Shown piece by piece: positions 8,674 through 16,067 of a stretch of DNA of 17,645 bases. The stretch comes from CAYSPU01 sp964432995 (GTDB taxonomy: Bacteria; Verrucomicrobiota; Verrucomicrobiia; Limisphaerales; JAHDYP01). The number at the start of each line of letters is the position of its first letter. The first letter of the stretch is position 1. The position numbers and the translations under genes were made by a program. The notes below the pieces were generated by a model that was given only the letters and a program-made list of their open reading frames with translations, was not told where the DNA came from and searched no databases. The DNA is taken from contig CAYSPU010000114.1 in assembly GCA_964432995.1 (NCBI GenBank), positions 1 to 17,645 on the forward strand, read 5' to 3'.

Positions 8674-8783
8674 CTTCCCCCCTTGGCGACTCTGCGGCTT
8701 TGCGCGAGAACCCCTGCCCTGATCTCAGGGGAATCCCCCTCGCCCGAAATCCTCGCGCCAAGACGCCAAGCCGCAGAGCAACT
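8674..8783. mobile_element. 110-bp MITE-like inverted-repeat insertion
   Basis: Absent from the otherwise collinear region at 4337/4338. It is bordered by GCAACT at 8668-8673 and again at 8778-8783, while the empty site has a single GCAACT (4332-4337), consistent with a 6-bp target duplication. Inside, a left arm (8683-8709, containing CTCTGCGGCTTTGCGCGAGA) is imperfectly complementary to a right arm (8751-8780, containing CTCGCGCCAAGACG and GCCGCAGAG). It encodes no protein. Similar 'GCGTCTTTGCG...GCGAGA' palindromes are common dispersed repeats in several phyla, so it may be a non-autonomous element. Confidence 0.55.
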
Positions 8784-8963
8784 TCGCTCCTACCCCCTTC
8801 TCCTCCTCCTAATCGTAATCCTAATCGTAATCCTCCTCCTCCTCTTTCTCCTCTCCATCCCGATCACCGGGGTGTTCACCGCTGAGGTGCACGGGTCGGG
8901 AATGAAGATTAAGATTAAGAGCAAGAGCAAGATTAAGATTAGGATTGGGATTAGGAGGGGGAT
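8784..8963. repeat. Large purine/pyrimidine-asymmetric hairpin repeat, copy B
   Basis: Second copy of the element at 4341-4503. Its left arm (8808-8833) is identical to copy A over 26 bp. The core around GTGTTCACCG and GAGGTGCACGGGTCGGG is nearly identical. The right arm (8907-8955) has the same GATTAAG hexamers in a different number, so the arms vary in unit count. It occupies most of the gap between the permease stop and the ankyrin gene; no gene is seen in 8622-9027. Confidence 0.7.
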
Positions 8964-8994
8964 GTAGGGGGGAGGGCGGGTCTCGATCTCCGTG

Positions 8995-9015
8995 GCCTTC
9001 CAGAAAGGAAGAGGC
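8995..9015 (-). terminator. Weak hairpin downstream of the permease gene
   Basis: On the minus strand, GCC-t-CTTCC and GGAAG-GC form a short stem with one bulge, 13 bp past the permease stop. No clear U-tract follows, so an intrinsic terminator is only possible. Confidence 0.3.
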
Positions 9016-9027
9016 TCGGCGCAGGAG

Positions 9028-10647
9028 TTATTCCGCCCCGGCGACCGTTTGGCGCAGGCGGGTGAAGAGCCGGTGGCGCGCCCAGAACACGAGGTAGACC
9101 AGGTAAACAATGGGCAACCACTGGATCAGCAGTTGAAAAGGGTAGATCCACCCACTCGAGCGGGTGCTGAAGAGGGGGGAAAACACCAGGCCCAATGCGA
9201 CCTGGCAGATCATCGCGCCAAGCCAACTCACCACCGCCGTCCAGAGCAGGGTGAGACCGACGACGCTCGAGGTCTTGTGCGCGCGGACCGCGAACCACAT
9301 TGCCATCCAGCAGGCGGCTACAGCCAGGGCTACGTGATGGACGCCGCTGCCGACCTGCGAAAACAGGAGGTAGATCCAGAAAACGCCAGGGATACTGGTC
9401 CCGGCGAAGCCCTGGAGGAAGAGGGCACCCGTCTGGAGCAGCAGCATAAGGAACAGCGGCCAGCGCAACACCCGCCAAACCGACAGCCAATAGCTCTCGA
9501 CGATCCTTCGCGGCGAGAGCGGCGTGGTCAGGAGGAGTTCGAGTGTGCCCTCGTTGCGGCTCTCGACGAGGCGTTGCGAAGCGGCGATGGCCAGGATGAG
9601 AACCGGGAGCAACGTGCCAATTGCTCCTACCGCCAGAGAGAGTCCGTAACTTACTCCGATGCCCGGGCCAACCACCCGAAAGGCGAGAATCCGGGTGATC
9701 AGGAACAGGAGTGGGGTCAGGGCGGCGATCCAAAGCAGGAGCCGGCGCGGCCGTTGGCGTTGGGCCAGCCACCAGAGCGGATCGCGGTCGAGAACCGGTT
9801 TGGCGGGACGGGCGTGCAGGCCGGGGCTGGGGCGATAGGTCCATTCGACGGGTCCTGCTTGCTTGGGTTGTGGCGGGGCAGTAACCGGCGCGGGTTCGTG
9901 CCAGCCTCGAGCGAGTCGCCGTCCGGCGGACCAGACCAGCAGCACGCTCAGGAGCGGGATCGCCACCGCAGTGCCCCAGAATGCACCGGGGCTTGCTCGA
10001 TACGCTAGGTCGGCCGCACGAAACATCGCCGTGCCGGGGCTGATTGACGGAAGACCGCGGGGCAACAGGAACGCCTCCACCAGCGGCGGGAGCAGAGTCA
10101 CGCCCAGGACCATGCCCACGCCGAGAACGAGCGCGCGATGCTCATCCAGCCGTCGGGCGCTGGCCCAGAGCCCGCAGGCCAACGCCAGGAGCAAGGTCTC
10201 GAGCAACACCAATTGGGTGCGCCAGAATTCGCCGGCGGTGGTGCCGCCGGCGGCCAGGGCGATGCCCATCGCCGGGAACACGGCAAGCAAGCCATAGAAC
10301 GATTGCACCGAGCAGGCCGCGAGTTTGCCGACCACCACGTCCACACCGCGGAGATCGGTGAGGAACAGCAGGCCCAGGGTTCCCTCGCGCTGCTCGCGGT
10401 TCAGGGAGTCGGTGGTTTGCCGGAGGCCTTCGACCAGGCAGATCGCGAACGTGAACCAACCCAGCGCCCCGAGGAGCACTTGGCCGGGAGGGCCGAGCCC
10501 CGGAGCCGAGCTCGTGATCTGCAGCACCAGCGCGGCGACGAGCCCGGCGATGGCGCCGACGATCACGCGGAGCCAGGGGGTAAACCGCTGGCGTGCCCGC
10601 ACCCGCAACTCGCGCTCGACCACCGGCAGGAAGTGGGGCGGGGTCAC
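9028..10647 (-). CDS. ABC-2-type transporter permease
   Basis: 539 residues from GTG at 10645-10647, chosen because it overlaps the stop codon of the upstream regulator as GTGA, which implies translational coupling. The protein has two similar halves, each with a cluster of hydrophobic segments. Each half carries the permease-typical cytoplasmic motif: REQREGTLGLLFLTDL at residues 84-99 and SRNEGTLELLLTTPLSP at 363-379. A Pro-rich linker with DPLWWLAQRQRPRR joins the halves. Such proteins are the inner-membrane part of ABC transporters and need an ATPase; none is encoded in the window, so the partner must be elsewhere and the substrate is unknown. The open frame runs on upstream to 11628 but overlaps the regulator and has no permease character there. 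Confidence 0.9.
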   Translation of the reverse strand: MTPPHFLPVVERELRVRARQRFTPWLRVIVGAIAGLVAALVLQITSSAPGLGPPGQVLLGALGWFTFAICLVEGLRQTTDSLNREQREGTLGLLFLTDLRGVDVVVGKLAACSVQSFYGLLAVFPAMGIALAAGGTTAGEFWRTQLVLLETLLLALACGLWASARRLDEHRALVLGVGMVLGVTLLPPLVEAFLLPRGLPSISPGTAMFRAADLAYRASPGAFWGTAVAIPLLSVLLVWSAGRRLARGWHEPAPVTAPPQPKQAGPVEWTYRPSPGLHARPAKPVLDRDPLWWLAQRQRPRRLLLWIAALTPLLFLITRILAFRVVGPGIGVSYGLSLAVGAIGTLLPVLILAIAASQRLVESRNEGTLELLLTTPLSPRRIVESYWLSVWRVLRWPLFLMLLLQTGALFLQGFAGTSIPGVFWIYLLFSQVGSGVHHVALAVAACWMAMWFAVRAHKTSSVVGLTLLWTAVVSWLGAMICQVALGLVFSPLFSTRSSGWIYPFQLLIQWLPIVYLVYLVFWARHRLFTRLRQTVAGAE

Positions 10648-11978
10648 ACCTTCTTGCCCTTGCGCCAACGATAGAGAGTGGTCGGGTGAATCCCGAGTTG
10701 GGCGGCAACCCAGGTCAGGTCGTTGGTGCCGTCGGCCAGCAGTTGGCGGGCGCGTTCGAGGCGTTGCTTGCGACTGAGCGGGAGGGCGGCGCCGGGGGCG
10801 GTTGGCGGCGCCTGGTTGGCTCCCGACTCGCTCGCCGGCGGATAGTTGCTCTGGGGCGCATCCCACCAGGCGGCGCGAAGGACCGGACCATCGTAGAGGA
10901 TGACCATGCGGTCGATGGCGTTGCGCAACTCGCGGGCGTTCCCTGGCCAATCGTAGTTCTGCAGTTTGCGCACGAGTTGCGGCTCGAGGGATTCGAAGTA
11001 CTTCCCGTGCCGCTCGCCGGCGGCCTGGAGGAAGTGCAGCGCGAACTGTGGGATGTCCTCGGGACGCGCGCGCAGCGGCGGAATGTGCAGGATGACTTCC
11101 GAAAGGCGGTAGTAGAGATCGGAGCGGAACGAACCTCCCGCCACGCCGGCTTCCAGATTGCTGTTGGTGGCGGAAAGAACGCGGACCTCGGACTGGATCT
11201 CCGTCTGCCCCCCGACGCGTCGCGCTTTGCGCGTTTCGAGGAACCGGAGCAGCTTGGGCTGGAGGCGGACGTCGAGCTCGCCGATTTCGTCGAGGAAGAG
11301 CGTGCCGCCGGCGGCTTGCTCGACGAGGCCGGCCCGGGAGCGGACGGCCCCGGTGTAAGCGCCGCGTTCGGCCCCGAACAGCTCGGCTTCCATCAGTTCC
11401 TTGGGGATGGCGGCGCAATTGACGGCGACGAACGGCCCGCGACCCGAGGCGGTGTGGAGGGCGTTGGCGACGCGTTCCTTGCCGACACCGGATTCGCCGA
11501 GAATGAGCACGGAGGCATTCGTGGGCCCCAGTTTCTCGATGGCCACCCGGAGGGACTTCATGGGCGCCGATTGTCCCAAGAGGAAGTTCGGCAAGGGTCC
11601 CTGGGGGCTGCCGTAGAGACGGAGCCAAAGCTGCTGGGATTCCGCCGCCTGTTGCAGGGCCGCACGCCAGCGGTCGTCGGTATCCGAGAGTTGCAGGACG
11701 TCAGAGGCGCCGTCCCTGGCGGCGGCCATGATTTCCGCGGTCTGCAGTTGCTCGCCAGCCACCACGTAACAGCGGTTGGCCTGGGTCAGCCGAACCCGGA
11801 GCTGAGGCCATTCGGCGTCGGAAAGGGCTTCCCAAGGAAGCAGATAGACGGCCTCGGCATTGTCGTGCGCGAGATCGGCGACGTTGGAAGCGGAGAACCG
11901 GCGGCGAGTGATATCGAGCGAGGCGAGCCGTTGTTCGAGGGCGGGCGCGGGAGTATGACTTGGGATGAAGACCTGCAT
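10644..11978 (-). CDS. Sigma-54-dependent transcriptional activator (NtrC type)
   Basis: 444 residues from ATG at 11976-11978. Residues 1-115 look like a receiver fold but without an acidic phosphorylation pocket: the region of the usual Asp reads AEAVYLLPWE, while the GA-D-L motif survives (GASDVLQL). The central AAA+ domain has Walker A GESGVGKE (161-168), the sigma-54 contact loop as GAYTGA (206-211), Walker B TLFLDEIGEL (226-235), sensor I SATN (269-272) and the WPGNARELRNAI motif (344-355). The C-terminal Fis-type helix-turn-helix is LTWVAAQLGIHPTTLYRWRK (421-440). It should activate sigma-54 promoters, with an input other than classical phosphorylation. It is divergent from the export genes and shares a GTGA overlap with the permease. 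Confidence 0.95.
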   Translation of the reverse strand: MQVFIPSHTPAPALEQRLASLDITRRRFSASNVADLAHDNAEAVYLLPWEALSDAEWPQLRVRLTQANRCYVVAGEQLQTAEIMAAARDGASDVLQLSDTDDRWRAALQQAAESQQLWLRLYGSPQGPLPNFLLGQSAPMKSLRVAIEKLGPTNASVLILGESGVGKERVANALHTASGRGPFVAVNCAAIPKELMEAELFGAERGAYTGAVRSRAGLVEQAAGGTLFLDEIGELDVRLQPKLLRFLETRKARRVGGQTEIQSEVRVLSATNSNLEAGVAGGSFRSDLYYRLSEVILHIPPLRARPEDIPQFALHFLQAAGERHGKYFESLEPQLVRKLQNYDWPGNARELRNAIDRMVILYDGPVLRAAWWDAPQSNYPPASESGANQAPPTAPGAALPLSRKQRLERARQLLADGTNDLTWVAAQLGIHPTTLYRWRKGKKV

Positions 11979-12009
11979 CGGCGTGCGACGGGAGCGAACC
12001 ACAGTTGCA

Positions 12010-12026
12010 TGGCAAATGCAATGCCC
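12010..12026. promoter_or_regulatory. Overlapping sigma-54 promoter candidates on both strands
   Basis: On the plus strand TGGCAAATGCAATGC (12010-12024) has the GG-N10-GC spacing and a perfect TGGCA -24 half; the -12 half is ATGC instead of TTGC. On the minus strand GGGCATTGCATTTGC (12026-12012) also has GG-N10-GC, with a perfect TTGC and one mismatch in TGGCA. The minus-strand promoter would start the regulator mRNA about 20 bp before its ATG, and the plus-strand one would serve wza. Neither has been tested. Confidence 0.45.
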
Positions 12027-12040
12027 GAAGGTCCCGGTCT

Positions 12041-12068
12041 GAAGGTTTTTCTTCCAAGAGGAACCTTC
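12041..12068. promoter_or_regulatory. Dyad in the regulator-wza intergenic region
   Basis: GAAGGTT (12041-12047) and AACCTTC (12062-12068) form a perfect 7-bp inverted repeat with 14 bp between; a nested TTCC-AAGA-GGAA lies inside. It is upstream of the minus-strand promoter candidate and just downstream of the plus-strand one. It could be an activator binding site, an autoregulatory site or an mRNA hairpin. Confidence 0.35.
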
Positions 12069-12092
12069 CAATGGGAGACTCTTGCTGCCAAT

Positions 12093-12109
12093 CCCCGGCC
12101 GGGCCGGGG
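12093..12109. promoter_or_regulatory. GC-rich palindrome in the wza leader
   Basis: CCCCGGCC-G-GGCCGGGG is a perfect palindrome about 90 bp before the first wza start codon. In RNA it gives a 7-bp all-GC stem with a CGG loop. It has no U-tract, so it is not a standard terminator; a pause or attenuation role is a guess prompted by the nearby NusG-like gene. Confidence 0.35.
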
Positions 12110-12199
12110 CGCATGCCGGACGAGGCGAGGGCAGTTGGGATGCATCTCCGAGGGTCGAATCCGTGAACGGGGCGTTGGCGGGGGGCACAGAGCAGGCTT

Positions 12200-13104
12200 A
12201 TGAGGACGGAACAAGTCATCGCAGGATGGATTGGATCGGCCGTGGTGGCAGGAGCGCTGTGGGCCAGCGACGGCGTGCTCACGGACCATGGCATCGTTCC
12301 GCACAGCAACCTGCTGGAGATCCTGAGGCAGACGCAGGCCGCCCAGCCACATCGAATCCCGTGGCGCCGACCAACCTCGTGACGAGTCCGGCGGTTCCAG
12401 CCCGCACGGATGAGGTTACACCGGTGCGAGTTCCGGCCGATGAGGTTGCGCCGGTGCCAACTCCAGCCAACGAGGCCGCACCGGCGCCGGCCGAGACGGC
12501 TGAAGTCACGCCCCTTCCGCAGGAGCATCTTCTGGGCAGCGAGGATGTGATCGAGATCGCGGTAAAGGGTGAACCGGAGTTGAGCCTGGCGCGCGCCGTG
12601 GTGAGCAACGAGGGGACGATCGAATACCCTCACCTCGGAATCCTGCCCCTCGGTGGCAAGACGGTCGAGCAGGCACGGGTGGCAATCCACGAGATCCTGG
12701 CGCGCGACTACCTGGTCCATCCCCAGGTGACGGTCCGGCTCCTGGAGTCGCCGAAGACAGTCGCTGCCCCGGTTCCTCAGCAGGATCCGGTGAAGGCAGT
12801 GACCACCGCGACGGTGGACTCGGAGGTGCCGCAAGCAGCGACCTTCACGATTCTGAACCAAGTGTACAAGCCGGGAACCTACGGCTGGCCGTCCCAGGAG
12901 AAGCTGACCCTGGTGAAAGCGATCGGCATGGCGCGCGGGGTGACCCGGAAATCGGCGCTGGCGAAGATCACGATCCTGCGGGTGGTGGGTGGCGAGAAGA
13001 AGACCATCCCGCTCAATCTGGAGCAGACTGGCGGGCCGACCGACGCCGCGGAGTTCCTGATTCAGCCGGGCGACGTCATCGAGGTGGGACCGAAGACGCG
13101 CTGA
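12200..13104 (+). CDS. Polysaccharide export protein (Wza family), apparently frameshifted near its N-terminus
   Basis: The body, in the frame ending at 13104, has a polysaccharide-export domain (LLGSEDVIEIAVKGEPEL to VTVRLLES, encoded about 12526-12760) and an SLBB-like domain (FTILNQVYKPGTYGW to FLIQPGDVIEVG, about 12840-13095). Such proteins form the outer-membrane export channel for exopolysaccharide. That frame has no signal peptide. The other frame, from ATG at 12200, encodes MRTEQVIAGWIGSAVVAGAL and WASDG, a good signal peptide with strongly GC-biased third positions, and then runs into a stop at 12380. One missing base near 12349-12352 (…QTQAAQP / TSNPVAPTN…) would join the two. A Pro/Ala linker with 10-residue repeats follows. 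Either a true mutation or a sequencing error. It is divergent from the activator and convergent with the NusG-like gene, 10 bp apart. Confidence 0.85.
12409..12492 (+). repeat. 30-bp tandem repeats in the wza linker
   Basis: Two 30-bp units and one 24-bp unit encode DEVTPVRVPA, DEVAPVPTPA and NEAAPAPA. They make a flexible, Pro-rich spacer between the signal peptide and the export domain. Length could vary between strains by slippage. Confidence 0.6.
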
Positions 13105-13114
13105 GGCCTTCAGC

Positions 13115-13702
13115 TCAAACCGTCTTTACCCGGCGGTAAGGGCCGGCGTCCAGAGGCACCAGGGCGTCCATCGCCACCTCGACGGAGGTCTGGCGACCAA
13201 GAAACTCGAGGAGCACCGCCACGCGAGCCCGCGCCGGGATCAGACGTGTGACCAATCCCTGCAGCCCGTGGAAGCTGCCCCCCGAAATCTGCACGGCGTC
13301 CCCTGGTTGGACGGTATCCGGCATGACCTTGAGTTCCTCCTCGCCGACGCTCGTTTTCAGGTTGGCGATGACGTGGTCGGGCACGGTAGGCCAGCGGGAG
13401 CCGAAGTGGACCACGCCGGCCACCCCCGGCGAGTGGTGCACCAAGCGCAAGGAGGTGCGCCAGTCAAATCGGGCGAAAACGTAACTCGGAAACAACGATT
13501 CCACGAACCAGACCGGACCCCGGCGCGTCGAGCGCTTGAACCGGATCCGCGGATTGAACACCTCCACCCCTTCGAGGCGGCGGAGGTTGGCCGCCGCGAT
13601 GTGCTCGTGTTTGAGCTGCGAGCGGAGGCAGAACCATGCCAGCTCGTGCGTTTCCGGGCTGGTTCCGGCTCCGTGCGTCGGTGCTCCATGGGTCGCGGAC
13701 AT
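13115..13702 (-). CDS. NusG/RfaH-like transcription antitermination protein
   Basis: 195 residues from ATG at 13700-13702. The NusG N-terminal domain spans about residues 21-118 (ELAWFCLRSQLKHEHIAAAN, then VEVFNPRIRFKR and ESLFPSYVFARFD). A KOW domain covers 131-184 (VQPGDAVQISGGSFHGLQGL, then LLEFLGRQTSVEVAMDALVPL). It is close in length to specialised NusG paralogues (RfaH, LoaP, UpxY) that bind RNA polymerase at capsule and exopolysaccharide operons and suppress early termination. Its place between wza and the tyrosine kinase supports that job. It is transcribed against both neighbours: the stop is 10 bp from the wza stop and the start is 142 bp from the kinase start. A hairpin TTACC-CGGC-GGTAA lies inside its last codons (13126-13139). 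Confidence 0.9.
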   Translation of the reverse strand: MSATHGAPTHGAGTSPETHELAWFCLRSQLKHEHIAAANLRRLEGVEVFNPRIRFKRSTRRGPVWFVESLFPSYVFARFDWRTSLRLVHHSPGVAGVVHFGSRWPTVPDHVIANLKTSVGEEELKVMPDTVQPGDAVQISGGSFHGLQGLVTRLIPARARVAVLLEFLGRQTSVEVAMDALVPLDAGPYRRVKTV

Positions 13703-13844
13703 CGGGGCAACTGTAATCGAGGATGCCGGAAAACGTTAAGCGGAATCTCGGGGACAGAAAATGCCTCGTCATTTCTGGGGGCCTCGGCCACAATGCAGAG
13801 CAAATCAGCGCCGGCGACCCATCCGGCGTCCTGGTTTGGCGAAT

Positions 13845-16067
13845 ATGAAAGCACCGGTTGTCCATCAAGTCGAAGACGCAAACGCCGCCGGGATGCGCCT
13901 GCGGAAGCTCCTGACCGCGCTGTGGGAACGCTCCTGGCTGGTCGCCCTGTGCGTCCTGCTCGGCGGCGGACTGGCCGCCCTCTGCCTGTACATGACGCCC
14001 GAGACTTTCGTCGCCACCGCCGTCATCGAGTACAATGTCACCAGGGCCCAACTGCGGGACCTCACCAGCGGAGGCGCCACCCATGTCGACGGAGCCGCGA
14101 TCGAACGGCGCATGAAGGAAGTCCGCCGAGAGCTTCTCAGCGCGAACACCCTCCGGCGCGTGGCGGACGCGAACAAGCTCTCGGGGAACCGGTACTTCAC
14201 CCGGTCCGGGTGGTTCGCCTCCGGCACCCGCGAAGCCTGGGAAGGGCTCCAGGACGCCGTGCAAGTGGAGGTTCCCCCCAACGACACTGTCGCCCGCGTC
14301 ACGGTCCGGGCCGGCACTGCCCAACTGGCCGCTGACCTGGCGAACCAGCTCTGCGACGAGGTGATCAAAGCCGACGCCGAAGATCAAAAGACAAGCTTGC
14401 TGAACGCCCTCGAGCAACTGACGCGTCGGCTTCGCGAAGAACGGGCGGAACGAACCGCTGCGGGCGGGCAACCCGGGGACTCCGCCGACCGGCTGCTGGA
14501 GGCTCAGCAGAAGCTCCTGGACTCGATGCGCCGGCTCGCCACAGCCTCCGAACGACGACAGGAGTTGGAGGTCCATTCCGATCAAGCCGCCCGGCAGGGA
14601 ACGAACGTCGAGGGCTTGCTCCGGGTCACGGCCATCGCCACCAACGCGGCGGTGACCGCGGCCCAGGCGGCTCTGACTGCCCAGGAGACCGCCTTCGAGG
14701 AAATCAAGAAGGAATACAAGGAGAAACACCCCAAGTTCATCGAGTCCAAGGCCGAGCTGGACCGACTCCAGGGGCAACTGGCCGCGGCCGTGAACAACAG
14801 CGCTCGCGAGCTCCAGGCGTTGGCCAAGCAGGCCCGCGACGAGGAGGACGCCATCCGCAAGGAATCGGAGGGCCTGCGCCAAGCCGCGGACGCCACGGCT
14901 CTGGAGCAACGATCGCAGACCGGCGCCCAAGACAACCTCAACAGCCAGTTCACACTGCTGAAGCGCTACTACGACAGCCTCACCACCGTCGGGTTTGCCG
15001 AAGATGCCACGGGCAGCCTCCTGCAAAACGCCCCGGGTGCGGCAGTGCCCCCCAGGCGCGCAGGTCCCAATTGGCCACAGACCCTCGCCGCCGGCATCGT
15101 TGGGGGCATGGCTCTGGGCCTGCTCCTCGCCCTCGTCTTCGGGCTGGGAGATACTTCGCTCAAAAGTGTGGACGAAGCCGAAATGATCCTGCGTCTGCCC
15201 GTCCTGGGCGTCGTCCCCGTCCTCCGCAATGCCGAAACCGAAATGGCGGCGGCGGAAGGATTCCGCTCGCTGCGGACTTCGATCTCCGTCCTTTCCAAAG
15301 GCAACGAACCGCGCAGCGTCCTCTTCACCAGCACCTCGCCGGACGAAGGCAAGACCTTCTGCGCCCTGAACTTCGCCGTCGGTCTCGCCCAGCAGGGCAT
15401 GCGCACCGTTCTCATTGAGTGCGACCTCCGCCGTCCCATGGCCGCCCCTTCCCTGGCCCAAGTCAAGATCGACCACGCCGGCGTCTCCGATTTCCTCCGC
15501 AAGGCAAAGCCCAAGGCTTCCTTGCGCGGCGGTAGCCCGGGCGGTTCGCCTCGACCCGAACTGAGCTTCGCCGAAGTGCGCCGCAAACAGCGCGGGGCCC
15601 TCGATGAACCATCGGCATCCAGCCCGGCACCCTCCGGCGATACCACCAGCTTCACCAACCCCCTCGCGCTCGATGAAGTCCTCCAGCCCACCGAAATCCA
15701 AAACCTCGCCTTCATCGCCGCCGGCACCCCCGTCTCCAATCCCTCCGAGTTGCTCGCCCAGCCCAACTTCAGCTACCTGGTCGGGGAACTGCTCAAGCGC
15801 TTCGAGCGCGTCATCGTCGATTCGGCCCCCATGCTCGGCATCAGCGATACCTTGCTCCTCTCCAACCGCGTCCAAGCCGTCTGCTTCGTCGTCCGCGCCA
15901 ACCAGACCCCGCGGCGCGCCGTCGTCAGGGCCGTCGAAATCCTGAAACGCGCCGACGCTCCCATCGTCGGCCTGGTGCTCAACGGACTTACCCCCAAGAA
16001 GTCCGACCCCTACGGCCAGAATTACTACTACTACCACCGGAGCGAGCAGCAGCGGAAGACAGGCTGA
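13845..16067 (+). CDS. Polysaccharide chain-length regulator / tyrosine autokinase (Wzc type)
   Basis: 740 residues from ATG at 13845; the frame is open to an ATG at 13761. Order of parts: first membrane helix at residues 31-50, a periplasmic Wzz-like region with long Ala/Glu/Lys/Arg-rich coiled coil (about 185-390), a second helix near 408-430, then a cytoplasmic BY-kinase domain. The kinase has Walker A STSPDEGKT (496-504), Walker A' IECDLRRP (524-531) and Walker B VIVDSAP (656-662). The tail has Tyr723 and Tyr727-730, the autophosphorylation cluster typical of the family. These kinases cycle with a phosphatase to control polymer length and export through Wza. A Gly/Ser/Pro-rich insert of nearly 60 residues (about 550-607) lies between DFLRKAK and LDEVLQPTEI, where relatives are short. 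No clear Shine-Dalgarno sequence is seen. Confidence 0.93.
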   Translation: MKAPVVHQVEDANAAGMRLRKLLTALWERSWLVALCVLLGGGLAALCLYMTPETFVATAVIEYNVTRAQLRDLTSGGATHVDGAAIERRMKEVRRELLSANTLRRVADANKLSGNRYFTRSGWFASGTREAWEGLQDAVQVEVPPNDTVARVTVRAGTAQLAADLANQLCDEVIKADAEDQKTSLLNALEQLTRRLREERAERTAAGGQPGDSADRLLEAQQKLLDSMRRLATASERRQELEVHSDQAARQGTNVEGLLRVTAIATNAAVTAAQAALTAQETAFEEIKKEYKEKHPKFIESKAELDRLQGQLAAAVNNSARELQALAKQARDEEDAIRKESEGLRQAADATALEQRSQTGAQDNLNSQFTLLKRYYDSLTTVGFAEDATGSLLQNAPGAAVPPRRAGPNWPQTLAAGIVGGMALGLLLALVFGLGDTSLKSVDEAEMILRLPVLGVVPVLRNAETEMAAAEGFRSLRTSISVLSKGNEPRSVLFTSTSPDEGKTFCALNFAVGLAQQGMRTVLIECDLRRPMAAPSLAQVKIDHAGVSDFLRKAKPKASLRGGSPGGSPRPELSFAEVRRKQRGALDEPSASSPAPSGDTTSFTNPLALDEVLQPTEIQNLAFIAAGTPVSNPSELLAQPNFSYLVGELLKRFERVIVDSAPMLGISDTLLLSNRVQAVCFVVRANQTPRRAVVRAVEILKRADAPIVGLVLNGLTPKKSDPYGQNYYYYHRSEQQRKTG

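Noticed and set aside
4341..8963. CRISPR-like array in the GATTAA/CCTAATC repeats
   Set aside because: The units are 6-13 bp without spacers of regular length; this is a simple-sequence hairpin element, not a CRISPR array.
10648..11628. N-terminal extension of the permease frame
   Set aside because: Overlaps the regulator, is Arg/Pro-rich without membrane segments, and the GTGA overlap gives a natural start at 10647.
11979..12188. N-terminal extension of the activator frame
   Set aside because: Crosses the promoter-like and dyad sequences, and its residues do not resemble a domain. The receiver-like fold begins at MQVFIPS.
12082..12340. Upstream part of the wza frame, with ATGs at 12082 and 12226
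   Set aside because: It has no signal peptide, and the competing frame from 12200 has much better third-position GC and a signal sequence, so this part is probably not translated.
11701..12861. 386-codon minus-strand frame across the regulator-wza gap
   Set aside because: Arg/Cys/His-rich, covers parts of two well-supported genes on opposite strands and an intergenic region; a GC-driven artefact.
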